Source of the DNA: Rhodospirillaceae bacterium
GTDB lineage: Bacteria > Pseudomonadota > Alphaproteobacteria > Rhodospirillales > Rhodospirillaceae
Length of the DNA stretch: 64,000 bases
Assembly (NCBI GenBank): GCA_040219235.1
Contig: JAVJSV010000005.1
Coordinates: 62,001-126,000 of the forward strand
Reading direction: 5' to 3'
The notes under the pieces were generated by a model. It did no database searches, was not told where the DNA came from, and saw nothing but the letters and a program-made list of their open reading frames with translations. This document shows, one piece after another, positions 1 to 9,264 of this stretch; position 1 is the first letter of the stretch; every line of letters begins with the position of its first letter. The translations under genes and the position numbers were made by a program.

Positions 1-5
1 TTAAA

Positions 6-935
6 TTAGAGAGCGTCAGAGAGTTGGGGAACCACATCGAACAAATCGCCTACCAGTCCATAGTCGGCGATCTGGAAAATGGGCGCTTCCTCGTCTTTGT
101 TGATTGCGACAATAACTTTACTGTCTTTCATCCCGGCAAGGTGCTGGATCGCGCCAGAAATGCCGATGGCAATGTAGAGGTCAGGTGCGACAATTTTTCC
201 GGTCTGACCAACCTGATAATCGTTGGGGACATATCCGGCATCTACAGCAGCCCGTGAGGCACCTACAGCAGCGCCAAGTTTGTCTGCAAGTGTTTCGATA
301 ATTGCGAAGTTCTCTGAACTACCGACGCCGCGGCCGCCGGAAATAACTATTCCTGCTGAGGTCAACTCAGGCCGCTCTGATTTCGATAATTCCTGACCTA
401 CAAATGTCGAAATTTTTGGGTCTTCTGCCGCTGAAACGCTTTCAATAGCTGCGGAGCCGCCTTCTGCCGCCGCTTTGTCGAAGGTTGAGCCGCGCACAGT
501 AATCAGGACAGTTTTGTCTTTACTTTGTACGGTGGCCATTGCGTTGCCAGCGTAGATTGGGCGAATAAAGGTATCTGCTGAAACGACGGCTGAGATATCT
601 GAGACCTGTGCAACGTCCAGCAGCGCAGAAACGCGTGGCATAAAATTTTTACCAAACGTTGTGGCCGGCGCCAGAATATGACTGTAATCGCCAGCCACAC
701 TTTTTACTAAGGCTGCCACAGGTTCGCCAAGTTGATGCTCGTATTGGGCATCATCAGCCACCTTGATTGCGCTTACGCCTGCAATCTTGGCCGCTTGCTC
801 TGCAACCGCAGCGCAGTTTGATCCTGCAATCAGAATATGAATATCGCCACCGATCTGATTTGCGGCTGTTATTGTGGTCAGCGTTGAAGGTTTGAGGTCT
901 TTGTTATCGTGTTCAGCTATGACAAGGCTGGTCAT
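6..935 (-). CDS. etfA: Electron transfer flavoprotein alpha subunit
   Basis: FAD-binding subunit of the soluble ETF heterodimer, which takes electrons from acyl-CoA and other dehydrogenases and passes them to ETF-quinone oxidoreductase. At 309 residues it has the usual length. The C-terminal FAD domain is clear: GGRGVG near residue 200, a [17 protein letters not shown] stretch, and GISGAIQH near residue 258. The start overlaps the etfB stop by four bases (ATGA), so the two subunits are translationally coupled. Family assignment is from motifs; the physiological donor dehydrogenase is not visible in the window. Confidence 0.97.
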   Translation of the reverse strand: MTSLVIAEHDNKDLKPSTLTTITAANQIGGDIHILIAGSNCAAVAEQAAKIAGVSAIKVADDAQYEHQLGEPVAALVKSVAGDYSHILAPATTFGKNFMPRVSALLDVAQVSDISAVVSADTFIRPIYAGNAMATVQSKDKTVLITVRGSTFDKAAAEGGSAAIESVSAAEDPKISTFVGQELSKSERPELTSAGIVISGGRGVGSSENFAIIETLADKLGAAVGASRAAVDAGYVPNDYQVGQTGKIVAPDLYIAIGISGAIQHLAGMKDSKVIVAINKDEEAPIFQIADYGLVGDLFDVVPQLSDAL

Positions 936-1684
936 GAGATCACCTTCGCTTCGTTGCGGAGTTTGTCGACAAGCTCTGCGACATCGGCAACTTTAACGCC
1001 GCCAGATCGTTTTGCAGGCTCTTCCACTTTTAACGATATGATGCGTGGGGTTGTATCCACGCCCAGGTCTTCTGGCGTGATTGTATCGATAGGCTTTTTC
1101 TTGGCCTTCATGATGTTCGGAAGTGATGCATAGCGGGGTTCATTGAGGCGCAAGTCGGTCGTCACGACACACGGCATTGTGAGAGCGACGGTTTCCAATC
1201 CACCATCAACCTCTCGGGTGACTGTGGCCGTGCCGTCAGACAGTTCCACTTTTGACGCAAAAGTTCCTTGTGGCCATCCCAATAACGCAGCCAGCATTTG
1301 GCCAGTCTGATTGGCGTCATCGTCGATCGCCTGTTTCCCCACCACGACAAGATCAGGGCTTTCTTTCTCGACCAAAGCCTTGAGCAGTTTTGCGACCGCG
1401 AGCGGCTGCAATTCATCATCGGTGTGAACCAAAATCCCCCGATCTGCCCCCATGGCAAGCGCCGTGCGAATGGTTTCCTGACACTGTTGAACGCCCATAC
1501 TAACGGCAACAATTTCTTCAACCGTTCCGGCTTCCTTGAGGCGAACGGCTTCTTCGACAGCAATCTCGTCAAAAGGGTTCATAGACATTTTGACGTTGGC
1601 GAGTTCAACGCCTGAATTATCCGCTTTAACGCGAACTTTGACGTTGTAATCGACCACTCGTTTGACGGCGACCAGGACCTTCAT
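932..1684 (-). CDS. etfB: Electron transfer flavoprotein beta subunit
   Basis: AMP-binding partner of EtfA. The 250-residue protein starts [17 protein letters not shown], typical of EtfB, and carries the family signature around residues 114-140 ([17 protein letters not shown]). It is the first gene of the etfBA pair. The ATG is preceded by a GGA-type ribosome site at about 1695. Upstream lies a 15-bp perfect stem-loop (1727-1761) that would sit in the 5' leader of the transcript. Confidence 0.97.
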   Translation of the reverse strand: MKVLVAVKRVVDYNVKVRVKADNSGVELANVKMSMNPFDEIAVEEAVRLKEAGTVEEIVAVSMGVQQCQETIRTALAMGADRGILVHTDDELQPLAVAKLLKALVEKESPDLVVVGKQAIDDDANQTGQMLAALLGWPQGTFASKVELSDGTATVTREVDGGLETVALTMPCVVTTDLRLNEPRYASLPNIMKAKKKPIDTITPEDLGVDTTPRIISLKVEEPAKRSGGVKVADVAELVDKLRNEAKVIS

Positions 1685-1726
1685 ATTTTCGGTTCCGTTT
1701 ATAATGGCGAAAAATTAAGCACCTTA

Positions 1727-1761
1727 GCGGCTAGTGTGGCTTTTTTAGCCACACTAGCCGC
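1727..1761. repeat. Perfect 15-bp inverted repeat (stem-loop) before etfB
   Basis: Left arm 1727-1741 and right arm 1747-1761 are exact reverse complements separated by five T residues. It lies about 45 bases upstream of the etfB ATG and 150 bases downstream of the adenosyltransferase stop, both on the minus strand. Neither side has a convincing run of T in the right orientation for a classical intrinsic terminator. It could be a leader hairpin that stabilises or controls the etfBA mRNA, or a terminator for the upstream gene. Confidence 0.85.
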
Positions 1762-1776
1762 CCAAAAAGGGATAAA

Positions 1777-1805
1777 GACCTAATCCTTTGGCTGGGGTTA
1801 GTCAA
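1777..1805 (-). promoter_or_regulatory. Possible etfBA promoter
   Basis: On the minus strand a TTGACT box (1800-1805) is followed after 17 bases by TAGGTC (1777-1782). The -35 box and spacing fit sigma-70; the -10 box is poor (two of six consensus bases). Transcription from here would begin just before the 1727-1761 stem-loop, making that hairpin the 5' end of the mRNA. This is a weak, sequence-only call. Confidence 0.3.
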
Positions 1806-1910
1806 CGCCCAATTGTTGCATTGCAGCATGCTTTTAAAGGCTTAAAACCTAACAATTATAGAATTTTAAGCCTGCTTTATCGCGATATCGGCACCCTTGC
1901 AGGACTCAGT

Positions 1911-2492
1911 TCAACGTTCACCGCCCGGTCGCCAGAGAATGTCTCCACCTTCCGCCAGATTGACGACCCGTGCCATGACGAAAAGGAGGTCAGATAAGCG
2001 GTTTATGTACTTCATGGCAGCGGTATTTACGTGTTCTTCTGCCGCTAGAGCCGTCATCATGCGTTCTGTACGTCGCACGACCGTACGGGCGTGATGAAGG
2101 TGAGCCGCTGAGACTGTTCCGCTTGGCAATACAAAGGAGGTCAAAGGCGACAGAGATTCGTTGAGGTCATCAATATCAGTTTCTAAAGCCTCAATCTGGG
2201 CTTGAGTGATGCGTAAACATGTGCCGGGTTCTTCACCATCTTGTTCCGGAACACATAAGTCTGCGCCTAGATCGAACAGATCGTTTTGAATACGCAACAA
2301 GGTCGCAGCAATTTTAGGGTTTGAGCTACTTTTGTTGAGTTCGCTTAAAGCTATGCCTATCACCGCATTCGCTTCGTCAACGTCCCCATAGGCGGAGACA
2401 CGCAACGCATGTTTTGGAAGGCGTGACCCATCCCCAATGCCTGTTTCACCCTCATCGCCGGTTCGCGTATAAATTTTATTGAGTTTGACCAT
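1911..2492 (-). CDS. PduO-type cob(I)alamin adenosyltransferase
   Basis: Transfers the 5'-deoxyadenosyl group of ATP to cob(I)alamin to make coenzyme B12. The N-terminus has the ATP-binding TRTGDEGETGIGDG signature (residues 10-23) followed by a YGDVDEANAVIG segment; the C-terminal helices hold the conserved RRTERMM (near 148) and YINRLSDLLFVMAR (near 165). The 193-residue length fits the PduO family, not CobA. It is divergent from lptG and is followed by etfBA on the same strand. No B12-dependent enzyme is visible nearby. Confidence 0.93.
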   Translation of the reverse strand: MVKLNKIYTRTGDEGETGIGDGSRLPKHALRVSAYGDVDEANAVIGIALSELNKSSSNPKIAATLLRIQNDLFDLGADLCVPEQDGEEPGTCLRITQAQIEALETDIDDLNESLSPLTSFVLPSGTVSAAHLHHARTVVRRTERMMTALAAEEHVNTAAMKYINRLSDLLFVMARVVNLAEGGDILWRPGGER

Positions 2493-2615
2493 CAGATTGA
2501 CCCGATTTGGTTTGCCAAGGCCCGTGCGCGAGGTATGGGTTTTCTCACCCGTTCACGGGACATGAGATTTAACGTATGGTGAAGATATGTTCCTTTCGAA
2601 GATAGGCCAACACTC

Positions 2616-3722
2616 TTGAATAGGCTCTACCCCACTTTATCACTCTATATTGGCTGGCAGTTCATTGTCGCATTTGCGAGTGTGCTGCTGGTGGTGATGG
2701 GCTTGATCATGTTGTTTGACCTTATTGAGTTGGTGAGACGGTCTGTGACCGCTGAAGACTTGGGGTTGGGCATGCTGGTCGGGTTGGCGGCCCTGAAACT
2801 CCCGCATACGCTTCAGGATGTTCTGCCATTTGCTGTGATGATTGGTATGATGTTCGCCCTGTTTAGATTGGCGCGCAATTCCGAGTTGGTTGTCATGCGA
2901 TCTGCCGGTGTTTCGGTTTGGCAGTTTTTAGCGCCTACTTTGTTTCTTGTTGCGGCAATGGGTGTTTTCAACCTCATGGTCGTTAATCCGTTTTCTGCAA
3001 GTTTGTATCAAACCTATGAGCAGCTTAAGGATGAGTTATTTTTTAAACGTTCCAACACTCTTAATATTGGTGTGGGAGGGTTATGGCTGAGAGAAAGTTC
3101 AGATGATAAGCAAGCGGTGGTGCATGCCCGCAGTGTTCGCCAAGACGGGAGCGTTCTATTCATCACCGAGGTGAGCCTTTTTGAACTGGACAAGACGGAT
3201 CGCTTCGTGCGCCGGTTTGAGGCAAAAAAAGGTCAGCTGCTTGAGGGTTTTTTCAGGTTAGACGAAGTCTGGGAGAGTGCCCCGGGCGTTAGTTCTGTCT
3301 TTCATACAGAACTCTTCCTCCCCACGACCATTTCTATTGATCAAGTTCAGGAGAGTTTCGCGGCGCCGGAAACAATGTCTTTTTGGGAGTTGCCCCAGTT
3401 TATCAAGTTTTCTGAAGATGCCGGATTTGCTACCCGTCCGCATCGTTTGTATTGGCATTCTCTTTTAGCATCCCCCTTTATGTTCTGCGCCATGATTCTG
3501 GTTGCTTCAGCCTTCTACTTAACCACAAACAATCGTCTTGGGGGGTGGACGCGTCGCGGGCTTGCAGGCTTGGGCGCAGGGTTCATGTTGTATTTTTTTT
3601 CTAGACTTACCTATGCGCTGGGATTGTCAGCCATTTTACCGCTTCCATTGGCGGCATGGGCACCCACAGCTGTTGCCGCTCTCCTTGGTACAACCTATTT
3701 GTTTCACCGCGAAGACGGCTAA
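2616..3722 (+). CDS. lptG: LPS export ABC transporter permease (LptG-like)
   Basis: YjgP/YjgQ-family inner-membrane permease of the LptBFG complex that extracts lipopolysaccharide and delivers it to LptC/LptA. The 368-residue protein has the family layout: three N-terminal membrane helices (roughly 10-110), a large periplasmic jellyroll domain (about 130-255), and three C-terminal helices (280-360). The LPHTLQDVLPFAVMIGMMFAL stretch is typical. The start is a TTG at 2616; no in-frame ATG fits. LptF normally sits directly upstream but here the upstream gene is divergent, so the F/G assignment rests on similarity to LptG alone. Confidence 0.85.
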   Translation: MNRLYPTLSLYIGWQFIVAFASVLLVVMGLIMLFDLIELVRRSVTAEDLGLGMLVGLAALKLPHTLQDVLPFAVMIGMMFALFRLARNSELVVMRSAGVSVWQFLAPTLFLVAAMGVFNLMVVNPFSASLYQTYEQLKDELFFKRSNTLNIGVGGLWLRESSDDKQAVVHARSVRQDGSVLFITEVSLFELDKTDRFVRRFEAKKGQLLEGFFRLDEVWESAPGVSSVFHTELFLPTTISIDQVQESFAAPETMSFWELPQFIKFSEDAGFATRPHRLYWHSLLASPFMFCAMILVASAFYLTTNNRLGGWTRRGLAGLGAGFMLYFFSRLTYALGLSAILPLPLAAWAPTAVAALLGTTYLFHREDG

Positions 3723-3727
3723 CGCCT

Positions 3728-5242
3728 ATGACACCACAGCCAACAGCGGATGAAAATCATCCGACTTGGGCAACAATCGCGTTTGCGGTTGTTCTTGCCG
3801 TCACGTTGTTTCGCGTGCTTGTCATTTTTTCCTCTTCCATCCCTCTCTTTTTTGACGAGGCCCAATATTGGACTTGGGCTCAGGACCTTGCGTTTGGGTA
3901 TTTTTCTAAACCCCCAGTGATTGCCTGGGCAATTGCGGGGACGACTGCTGTGTGTGGAGACGGAGAGGGTTGCATAAGAATGGCGGCCCCTGTGGTGCAT
4001 GGCGCAACGGCTATGGTTGTGTTTGCGATTGGTCAGGCGTTGTACTCCGGTCGGTCGGGGTTTTGGGCAGCGGTGACCTACGTAACGCTTCCTGGTGTTA
4101 GCCTGTCGGCTGTCATCATCTCGACAGACGTCTTTCTGTTGTTTTTGTGGTCTTTGGCCTTCTTGGCTTTTATCAAAGCTGAAGTGTCTAATTCTTGGAA
4201 ATGGTGGCTGTTGCTCGGAGTGGCGCTCGGCTTCGGACTTCTTAGCAAGTACGCCATGGTCTTCTTTTTTCTGAGTTTTGTTGTCCTTGCCATTATCCGC
4301 AAGCCCTATTCGCAAAAGGAGGTGGGCGTGTTCTGGAGGCGGCCTGTTTTTTGGACGGCAGCTGCAATCGGACTTCTCATTTACGCCCCGAATCTATGGT
4401 GGAATTGGTCTAATGGATTTCCCAGTTATCTGCACACGGGAGAGAACATCAACATTGGGGAAGATCTTGTTAATCCTCTTAAAGCCTTAGAGTTTCTGGC
4501 TAGCCAGCTTGGTGTGTTTGGGCCAATACTATTCGTGGCTTTTATCGTGCTGGTTTTGCGTTTGGTTATGAAGACGCGGTCTGGTCATGAAATCTCCGAC
4601 TCCCAAAGGCTTCTGTTGGCGTTTTCTCTGCCCGTTATAACTTTAATCGTTGTCGAGGCATTTTTAACCCGCGCACATGCCAACTGGGCAGCGACTGCGT
4701 ATATTGCAGCTACCGTGTTTGTGGTGGGTGAACTACTACACGTGCGAAAATTAAATCTGCTCAAGGGGTCTTTAGCACTGCACGTGCTGGCCGCGGCGGC
4801 ATTCTATAACTTTGATTTAATTGTACGGGCTTTGGATATCTCTATTACACCTGATCTTGATCCAGCACGGCGCATGCGGGGGTGGGATCATGCAGGGGAT
4901 TGGGTTGAGGGATTGCGCCGTGACCACCCAGAAGTAACTCTGTTGTTTGATGACCGAAAGGTTATGTCTGAACTCCTTTACTACGTTCAACCTCATCCGT
5001 TCGATTCTGTGATGTGGAATCCGAAAAATCAAAAGAACAATCATTACGAAATGACGACACGTATTGATGATTCTGTCGGCCAGAATTTTCTTTACATTAT
5101 TCGACATGATCAGCCTGATTATGCAGCGACGTCATTTTCTGAGTCGCAGTTGATCGCGACGTTTAGATCCCGGGCTTATTCTGGTGATGTGTTGCGGTTA
5201 AACGCTTATCTCCTAAGTGATTTCCAAGGCTATGACAGATGA
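3728..5242 (+). CDS. GT39/ArnT-like integral membrane glycosyltransferase
   Basis: Polytopic protein of 504 residues related to the PMT/ArnT superfamily, which moves a sugar from an undecaprenyl-linked donor to lipid A or another acceptor at the periplasmic face. The DEAQYWTWAQDL motif in the first loop (about residues 43-54) holds the acidic residues typical of the family active site, followed by GYFSKPPVIAW. About ten membrane segments and a C-terminal periplasmic domain are visible. I chose the ATG at 3728 (six bases after lptG) instead of a longer in-frame extension inside lptG. With lptG and the PAP2 gene it suggests lipid A or undecaprenyl-phosphate sugar modification; the actual sugar is unknown. 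Confidence 0.85.
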   Translation: MTPQPTADENHPTWATIAFAVVLAVTLFRVLVIFSSSIPLFFDEAQYWTWAQDLAFGYFSKPPVIAWAIAGTTAVCGDGEGCIRMAAPVVHGATAMVVFAIGQALYSGRSGFWAAVTYVTLPGVSLSAVIISTDVFLLFLWSLAFLAFIKAEVSNSWKWWLLLGVALGFGLLSKYAMVFFFLSFVVLAIIRKPYSQKEVGVFWRRPVFWTAAAIGLLIYAPNLWWNWSNGFPSYLHTGENINIGEDLVNPLKALEFLASQLGVFGPILFVAFIVLVLRLVMKTRSGHEISDSQRLLLAFSLPVITLIVVEAFLTRAHANWAATAYIAATVFVVGELLHVRKLNLLKGSLALHVLAAAAFYNFDLIVRALDISITPDLDPARRMRGWDHAGDWVEGLRRDHPEVTLLFDDRKVMSELLYYVQPHPFDSVMWNPKNQKNNHYEMTTRIDDSVGQNFLYIIRHDQPDYAATSFSESQLIATFRSRAYSGDVLRLNAYLLSDFQGYDR

Positions 5243-5937
5243 CTGTTCCCGGCTTCAGTAAGGTTTGGGCGCATCCGTGGAAAACAGCTGTTGCCATGGC
5301 AGCTTTGCTGATTTTGTTTCCTATGATCGATATCTGGGCGAGCAGTTTGTTTTTTGATACTGCGACTTCCTTATGGGTTAAGCGAACCAATCTCATGCAG
5401 TTTGCGCGCAGTGGTGTTCCCCCCCTTATTATAGGCGCGCTATTGTTCAGTATTGCCTTGTGGACCGCTGGGCGGGCTTTAAAGCAATATATCTGGAGCC
5501 TAACAGGTCGAAAAATACTCTATCTTATTTTGACGCTGGCCTTGGGGCCGGGACTTATCGTTGAAAGTGTACTCAAAGTGTATGTCGGGCGGGCCCGTCC
5601 ACGCGATATCATGGCTTTTGGTGGTCAAGATGTGTTTACACCAGCGCTATGGTTGTCTGATGCTTGCACGCGGAACTGTTCTTTCGTGTCTGGGCATGCG
5701 GCACTCGCTTTTTGGACAACGGCATTCGCCTTTCTAGTTCCTAAAGAAAGTCGGGCCGTTGTGTTTGTATCAGGTTTGGCTCTTGGGGCGCTGATGGGGA
5801 TAACACGTATGGCTGAAGGAGCTCATTTTCTAAGTGATGTTGTATTTAGCGGCATAATTGTTGTTGGACTCAATATATGGCTCGCACATCGATTACTGCT
5901 TAAATCTGAAGAGGTAGAGGTGAAAAGTGGCGCTTAA
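5239..5937 (+). CDS. PAP2-family membrane phosphatase
   Basis: Membrane phosphatase of the PAP2 superfamily (undecaprenyl-pyrophosphate phosphatases, lipid A phosphatases). The three catalytic blocks are visible in 232 residues: KVYVGRARPRD (near 112-122), SFVSGHAAL (near 149-157) and RMAEGAHFLSDV (near 190-201), with hydrophobic helices between. Its ATG overlaps the GT39 stop by four bases, so it is co-translated with it. A LpxE-like lipid A phosphatase or a recycling enzyme for the GT39 carrier lipid are the two likeliest roles. Confidence 0.88.
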   Translation: MTVPGFSKVWAHPWKTAVAMAALLILFPMIDIWASSLFFDTATSLWVKRTNLMQFARSGVPPLIIGALLFSIALWTAGRALKQYIWSLTGRKILYLILTLALGPGLIVESVLKVYVGRARPRDIMAFGGQDVFTPALWLSDACTRNCSFVSGHAALAFWTTAFAFLVPKESRAVVFVSGLALGALMGITRMAEGAHFLSDVVFSGIIVVGLNIWLAHRLLLKSEEVEVKSGA

Positions 5938-6376
5938 GGGGCTGGTCACAAAACTCTCTGGTAAGCTCGCTGAGACTTTGACCCTAAAGTCAGCGAGAGA
6001 AACATGGTTGCCGAGTGGAGGCTCCTTTCCAAGACTCCTGCATATGGATCACGACGCAATTCAAGCCATGCCAGAGGGCGGGGGCCTGCTAGCATTTTGG
6101 CATGGAGGTGTTCGGCCACAGTGGGTTTTTGTCGGACACACAAAAGACCTGCGAAATACGCTGCTTCAAGCGCAATCACACCCTGATCTTATTTTATATG
6201 ACCGTAATGAAGGTCTTTGGGTGTCCTGGGCGGTCTGCGACGCCGAAGATCGGCCAGCCGCCGTTATCTATCTCAACAATGAGCTTGAGCCTGCGTTGGG
6301 ACCGCAGGCTATTGCAGGGGCAGGGGCAATCCCTGAAGATCAGGCACCTAAACCATTTCCATTACCTGTGGATTGA
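5927..6376 (+). CDS. Hypothetical protein, last gene of the lptG operon
   Basis: 149 residues with a GTG start at 5927 that overlaps the PAP2 gene by 11 bases. I do not recognise the family. No membrane segment or signal peptide is evident; the middle contains LLAFWHGGVRPQWVFVGHTKD, and the C-terminus is rich in Pro and Ala and ends abruptly. The LLAFWHGG segment faintly recalls the start of DUF374/lysophospholipid-acyltransferase-like proteins, but the rest does not extend that similarity. Operon position implies an envelope-related role. Confidence 0.55.
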   Translation: MALKGLVTKLSGKLAETLTLKSARETWLPSGGSFPRLLHMDHDAIQAMPEGGGLLAFWHGGVRPQWVFVGHTKDLRNTLLQAQSHPDLILYDRNEGLWVSWAVCDAEDRPAAVIYLNNELEPALGPQAIAGAGAIPEDQAPKPFPLPVD

Positions 6377-6478
6377 GTCTCTTGATTTCTAGCTGCGTAA
6401 AAATTTGCACATCCGCAAAACGAACACCATACCATTATTTTTATTTGGACAACTCAATCTGGCGCGTATGCTGACTTC

Positions 6479-7276
6479 ATGAAGAAATATTACATTGATG
6501 GGCCTATGGGCCAAGTTCATGTGCGGGAATTTGGTGATCACCAGGCTCAGCCAATTGTGTTGCTGCATCAGACAGCGTGGTCATCTTTGCAGTTCAAGAA
6601 TGCGATGCCGTATCTCGTGGAGCATGGTTTGAGGTGTATTGCCGTCGATACGCCGGGATTTGGCATGTCCGATGGACCGGATACACCACCAACAGTGCAG
6701 GATTACGCAGAGTCTTTGGCTGTGACGCTCGACGCTCTCAACATCGAGCAAACAATTATGTTGGGCCATCACACTGGCGCATCTATCGCGACAGCTTATG
6801 CGATCAATCATCCAGACAAGCTGGTGAAGCTGCTGTTGCATGGTGTACCAATCTATTCTGAAGAAGCCCGCGCTGAACGTCTCGCAAAGCCGCACTTTGA
6901 TCAGACACCACGTGACGATGGAAGTCATTTGACAGACCGCTGGGCGTTGGCAAATTCAGTCTCAGGTGGTTCAGCAACGCCGGAGGCTATTCATTGGTCG
7001 CTGGTGCAGTTCTTTTGGGCTGGGCCTAAAGAGTGGTTCGGGCATCATGCCGCTTTTAAATATGACATGGAAAAAGATTATAAGTCTCTTGAGGTGCCGA
7101 CTGTGGTTCTCTCCAATTCAGGCGATGTTCTCCATAAGAAAATGCCGTATTTGAGAGAGTTAAGACCCGATTTTAGGTACACCGAGATTGAAGGCGGTAC
7201 ATTTCATATCATTTTCGAAGAGGCCGAGCGTTGGTCGCGCTGGGTGGCTGAGCATGCGTTAGAGGGTAACGTATGA
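6479..7276 (+). CDS. Alpha/beta-hydrolase-fold protein with His at the nucleophile position
   Basis: 265-residue alpha/beta-hydrolase-fold protein. The fold markers are present: oxyanion-loop LLHQTAWSS (near 28-36), DTPGFGMSD (57-65), and the nucleophile elbow at 96-100. The elbow reads G-H-H-T-G, so residue 98, normally Ser, Cys or Asp, is His. The presumptive acid (SNSGD near 204) and a C-terminal His (GGTFHII near 240) remain. It is followed after a short gap by a close paralog with the same substitution. Substrate unknown; it may be a non-hydrolytic lyase or an enzyme of unusual chemistry. Confidence 0.88.
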   Translation: MKKYYIDGPMGQVHVREFGDHQAQPIVLLHQTAWSSLQFKNAMPYLVEHGLRCIAVDTPGFGMSDGPDTPPTVQDYAESLAVTLDALNIEQTIMLGHHTGASIATAYAINHPDKLVKLLLHGVPIYSEEARAERLAKPHFDQTPRDDGSHLTDRWALANSVSGGSATPEAIHWSLVQFFWAGPKEWFGHHAAFKYDMEKDYKSLEVPTVVLSNSGDVLHKKMPYLRELRPDFRYTEIEGGTFHIIFEEAERWSRWVAEHALEGNV

Positions 7277-7313
7277 CTGTTTATAAGTGCTGGTCTGCCA
7301 AGGAATTGTCTCT

Positions 7314-8102
7314 GTGAGGCCGCGTCGTGCCTACACCAATGGTCCGACTGGGCAGATTCACTATCAGGTGATAGGGGAAGGTGTTCCGCTTCTTTTGTCT
7401 CATCAATCACCGAGTTCTTCCAATATGTTTAACAAGGCGTATCCGTTTCTGGCAGCGCATGGCATTTGCGCTATTGGCATTGATACGCCAGGGTTCGGAT
7501 GCTCTGATGTTCCTGCAAAGCGGCCTTCCGTTCAAGACTATGCAACTGCGTTTGCACCCGTTCTTGAGGCTCTTGGATTACAGTCAGCGCATGTATTGGG
7601 ACATCACACGGGTGCAGCGAATGTGTGTGAGTTCGCCTATCAAAATCCGAAAAAGGTTAAGTCTGTTATTCTTAACGGCCCACCGGTCTTCAGCCAAGAG
7701 GAGCGAGAGTCACGTGTAAATGCCCCTGGTCCGATGACGATAGAAGCAGACGGGAGTCATCTGAAAAAGAGATGGAACGCACGCATGGCCGCGACCGAAG
7801 GATGGAGCGACCTCGAGGCTATGCATCGTAATGTTTTGCAGACGCTGTGGGCGGGGGAAACGTTCTGGTATGGTCATAAAGCGGCGTACGAGTATGACAT
7901 CACAGAAGCTTTTATGGGGCTCAAAACGCCGACTCTGATTCTCACCAATACAGGGGATGACATTTATCACCTAAGTTGCCGTGCGAGAGACCTGAGGCCA
8001 GATATGGCTTTTATGGAGTTAGAGGGCGGCACCCATGATATTGTGGATGAACAGCCTGAGGCCTGGTCTAAAGCTGTGGCTGATTTCATCAAAGTTGCGT
8101 GA
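7314..8102 (+). CDS. Alpha/beta-hydrolase-fold protein, paralog of the preceding gene
   Basis: 262 residues if read from the GTG at 7314, which has AAGGA nine bases upstream and aligns with the start of its neighbour (both begin near a GP-GQ-H segment); an earlier GTG at 7287 is possible. Fold markers match the previous gene: DTPGFGCSD (57-65), elbow G-H-H-T-G at 96-100 with His98 at the nucleophile position, TNTGDDIYH near 210 and GGTHDIV near 240. The two genes are a tandem duplication. They lie just before a type III polyketide synthase, but a functional link is only inferred. Confidence 0.85.
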   Translation: MRPRRAYTNGPTGQIHYQVIGEGVPLLLSHQSPSSSNMFNKAYPFLAAHGICAIGIDTPGFGCSDVPAKRPSVQDYATAFAPVLEALGLQSAHVLGHHTGAANVCEFAYQNPKKVKSVILNGPPVFSQEERESRVNAPGPMTIEADGSHLKKRWNARMAATEGWSDLEAMHRNVLQTLWAGETFWYGHKAAYEYDITEAFMGLKTPTLILTNTGDDIYHLSCRARDLRPDMAFMELEGGTHDIVDEQPEAWSKAVADFIKVA

Positions 8103-8170
8103 ACAGCGGTTCTAAAAGACTCTTTTCACCCGAAAATGCATTCATAGCGCGTTGGCTCTGCTAGCCTGCA

Positions 8171-9253
8171 ATGATTATGAGCACTTCATTTGCAACTCAG
8201 ATCTATGCCGTCGGCACGGCCTACCCCCCTTACGTTATGCGTCAGGCAGAAGTACAAGCACAGGCCGCTAGGATTTTTGGTGAAGAGCCAGACTATTTTC
8301 GCAGAATGGCATCTGCCTATGGCAATGCTGGCGTTGAAACACGTCACTCTTGCGTTCCATTAGATTGGTATTTGGAATCTCATGGGTGGCCTGAGCGCAC
8401 ACAGCTCTACGAAGAAAATGCCACAACCTTATTGCAGGACGCAGGGCAGTCTTGCCTTAATCAGGCCGGTGTGGAGTCAAGTAATGTTGCGGCGACTGTG
8501 GTTGTGTCGAGCACCGGCGTTGTAACGCCAAGTTTAGATGTATTGATTCAGGAACCCTTGGGGTTGTTACCCAATACACAACGGCTTCCTATTTTTGGTT
8601 TAGGGTGCGCTGGCGGGGTGATCGGTCTCTCCAGGGCCGCTGCAGTGTCTCAAAGCCTTCCAGATCAATGGGTGCTTTTTCTTTGCGTGGAACTCTGTGG
8701 GCTGACGTTTCGCTCATCTGATCTTAGCAAAGCCAATTTTATCGGCACCGCAATCTTTGGCGACGGTGCCGCAGCGGTTTTGATTCGTACCGCGAGCTCG
8801 AGTCTAGACTCCGGAGTAGAACCAAAAGCTGAACTTCAAGGTTGGGCAGAGCACACATGGCCAAATACACGCGATGTTATGGGTTGGCGCGTTGAGGATG
8901 ATGGTTTGGGAGTTGTGTTTTCACGCACCATTCCAAATCTTGTTAGTCAGAAGTTGCGGCCAGTTACGGATCATTTTCTGTCGAAATATGATCTCGATTT
9001 ATCGGGCCTGGCAGGTGTGCTGTGTCATCCGGGCGGCGATAAAGTTTTGAGTGCCTTAGAGCACGCGTTTGATTTGGACCCGCAAGCACTCCAGCACGCT
9101 CGGGCTATTCTTAAAGCATACGGGAATATGTCTGCGGTTACGGTACTGGCGGTGCTCAAGCGCGCTTTAGACTCACAGGATAGGGGCCGACATATGATGA
9201 CAGCTCTCGGCCCAGGCTTTACCGCCGCCTTTGCCCTGCTTAATTTGTACTGA
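8171..9253 (+). CDS. Type III polyketide synthase
   Basis: Chalcone/stilbene-synthase-type enzyme that condenses an acyl-CoA starter with malonyl-CoA units to make pyrones or resorcinols. All three catalytic residues are seen in a 360-residue protein: Cys146 in FGLGCAGG, His286 in LCHPGGD, and Asn319 in AYGNMS. The ATG at 8171 or 8177 are both possible. The next gene, 11 bases on, is an isoprenylcysteine-methyltransferase-like protein, the common partner that O-methylates the lipid product in bacterial alkylresorcinol or alkylpyrone clusters such as srsAB and bpsAB. Confidence 0.95.
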   Translation: MIMSTSFATQIYAVGTAYPPYVMRQAEVQAQAARIFGEEPDYFRRMASAYGNAGVETRHSCVPLDWYLESHGWPERTQLYEENATTLLQDAGQSCLNQAGVESSNVAATVVVSSTGVVTPSLDVLIQEPLGLLPNTQRLPIFGLGCAGGVIGLSRAAAVSQSLPDQWVLFLCVELCGLTFRSSDLSKANFIGTAIFGDGAAAVLIRTASSSLDSGVEPKAELQGWAEHTWPNTRDVMGWRVEDDGLGVVFSRTIPNLVSQKLRPVTDHFLSKYDLDLSGLAGVLCHPGGDKVLSALEHAFDLDPQALQHARAILKAYGNMSAVTVLAVLKRALDSQDRGRHMMTALGPGFTAAFALLNLY

Positions 9254-9264
9254 GGCCGCACGCG

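Noticed and set aside
3719-4315. Open minus-strand frame of 198 codons inside the GT39 gene
   Set aside because: Composition (many Arg, Lys, Gln, His) is typical of an antisense shadow of a hydrophobic protein; the plus-strand gene has clear family motifs.
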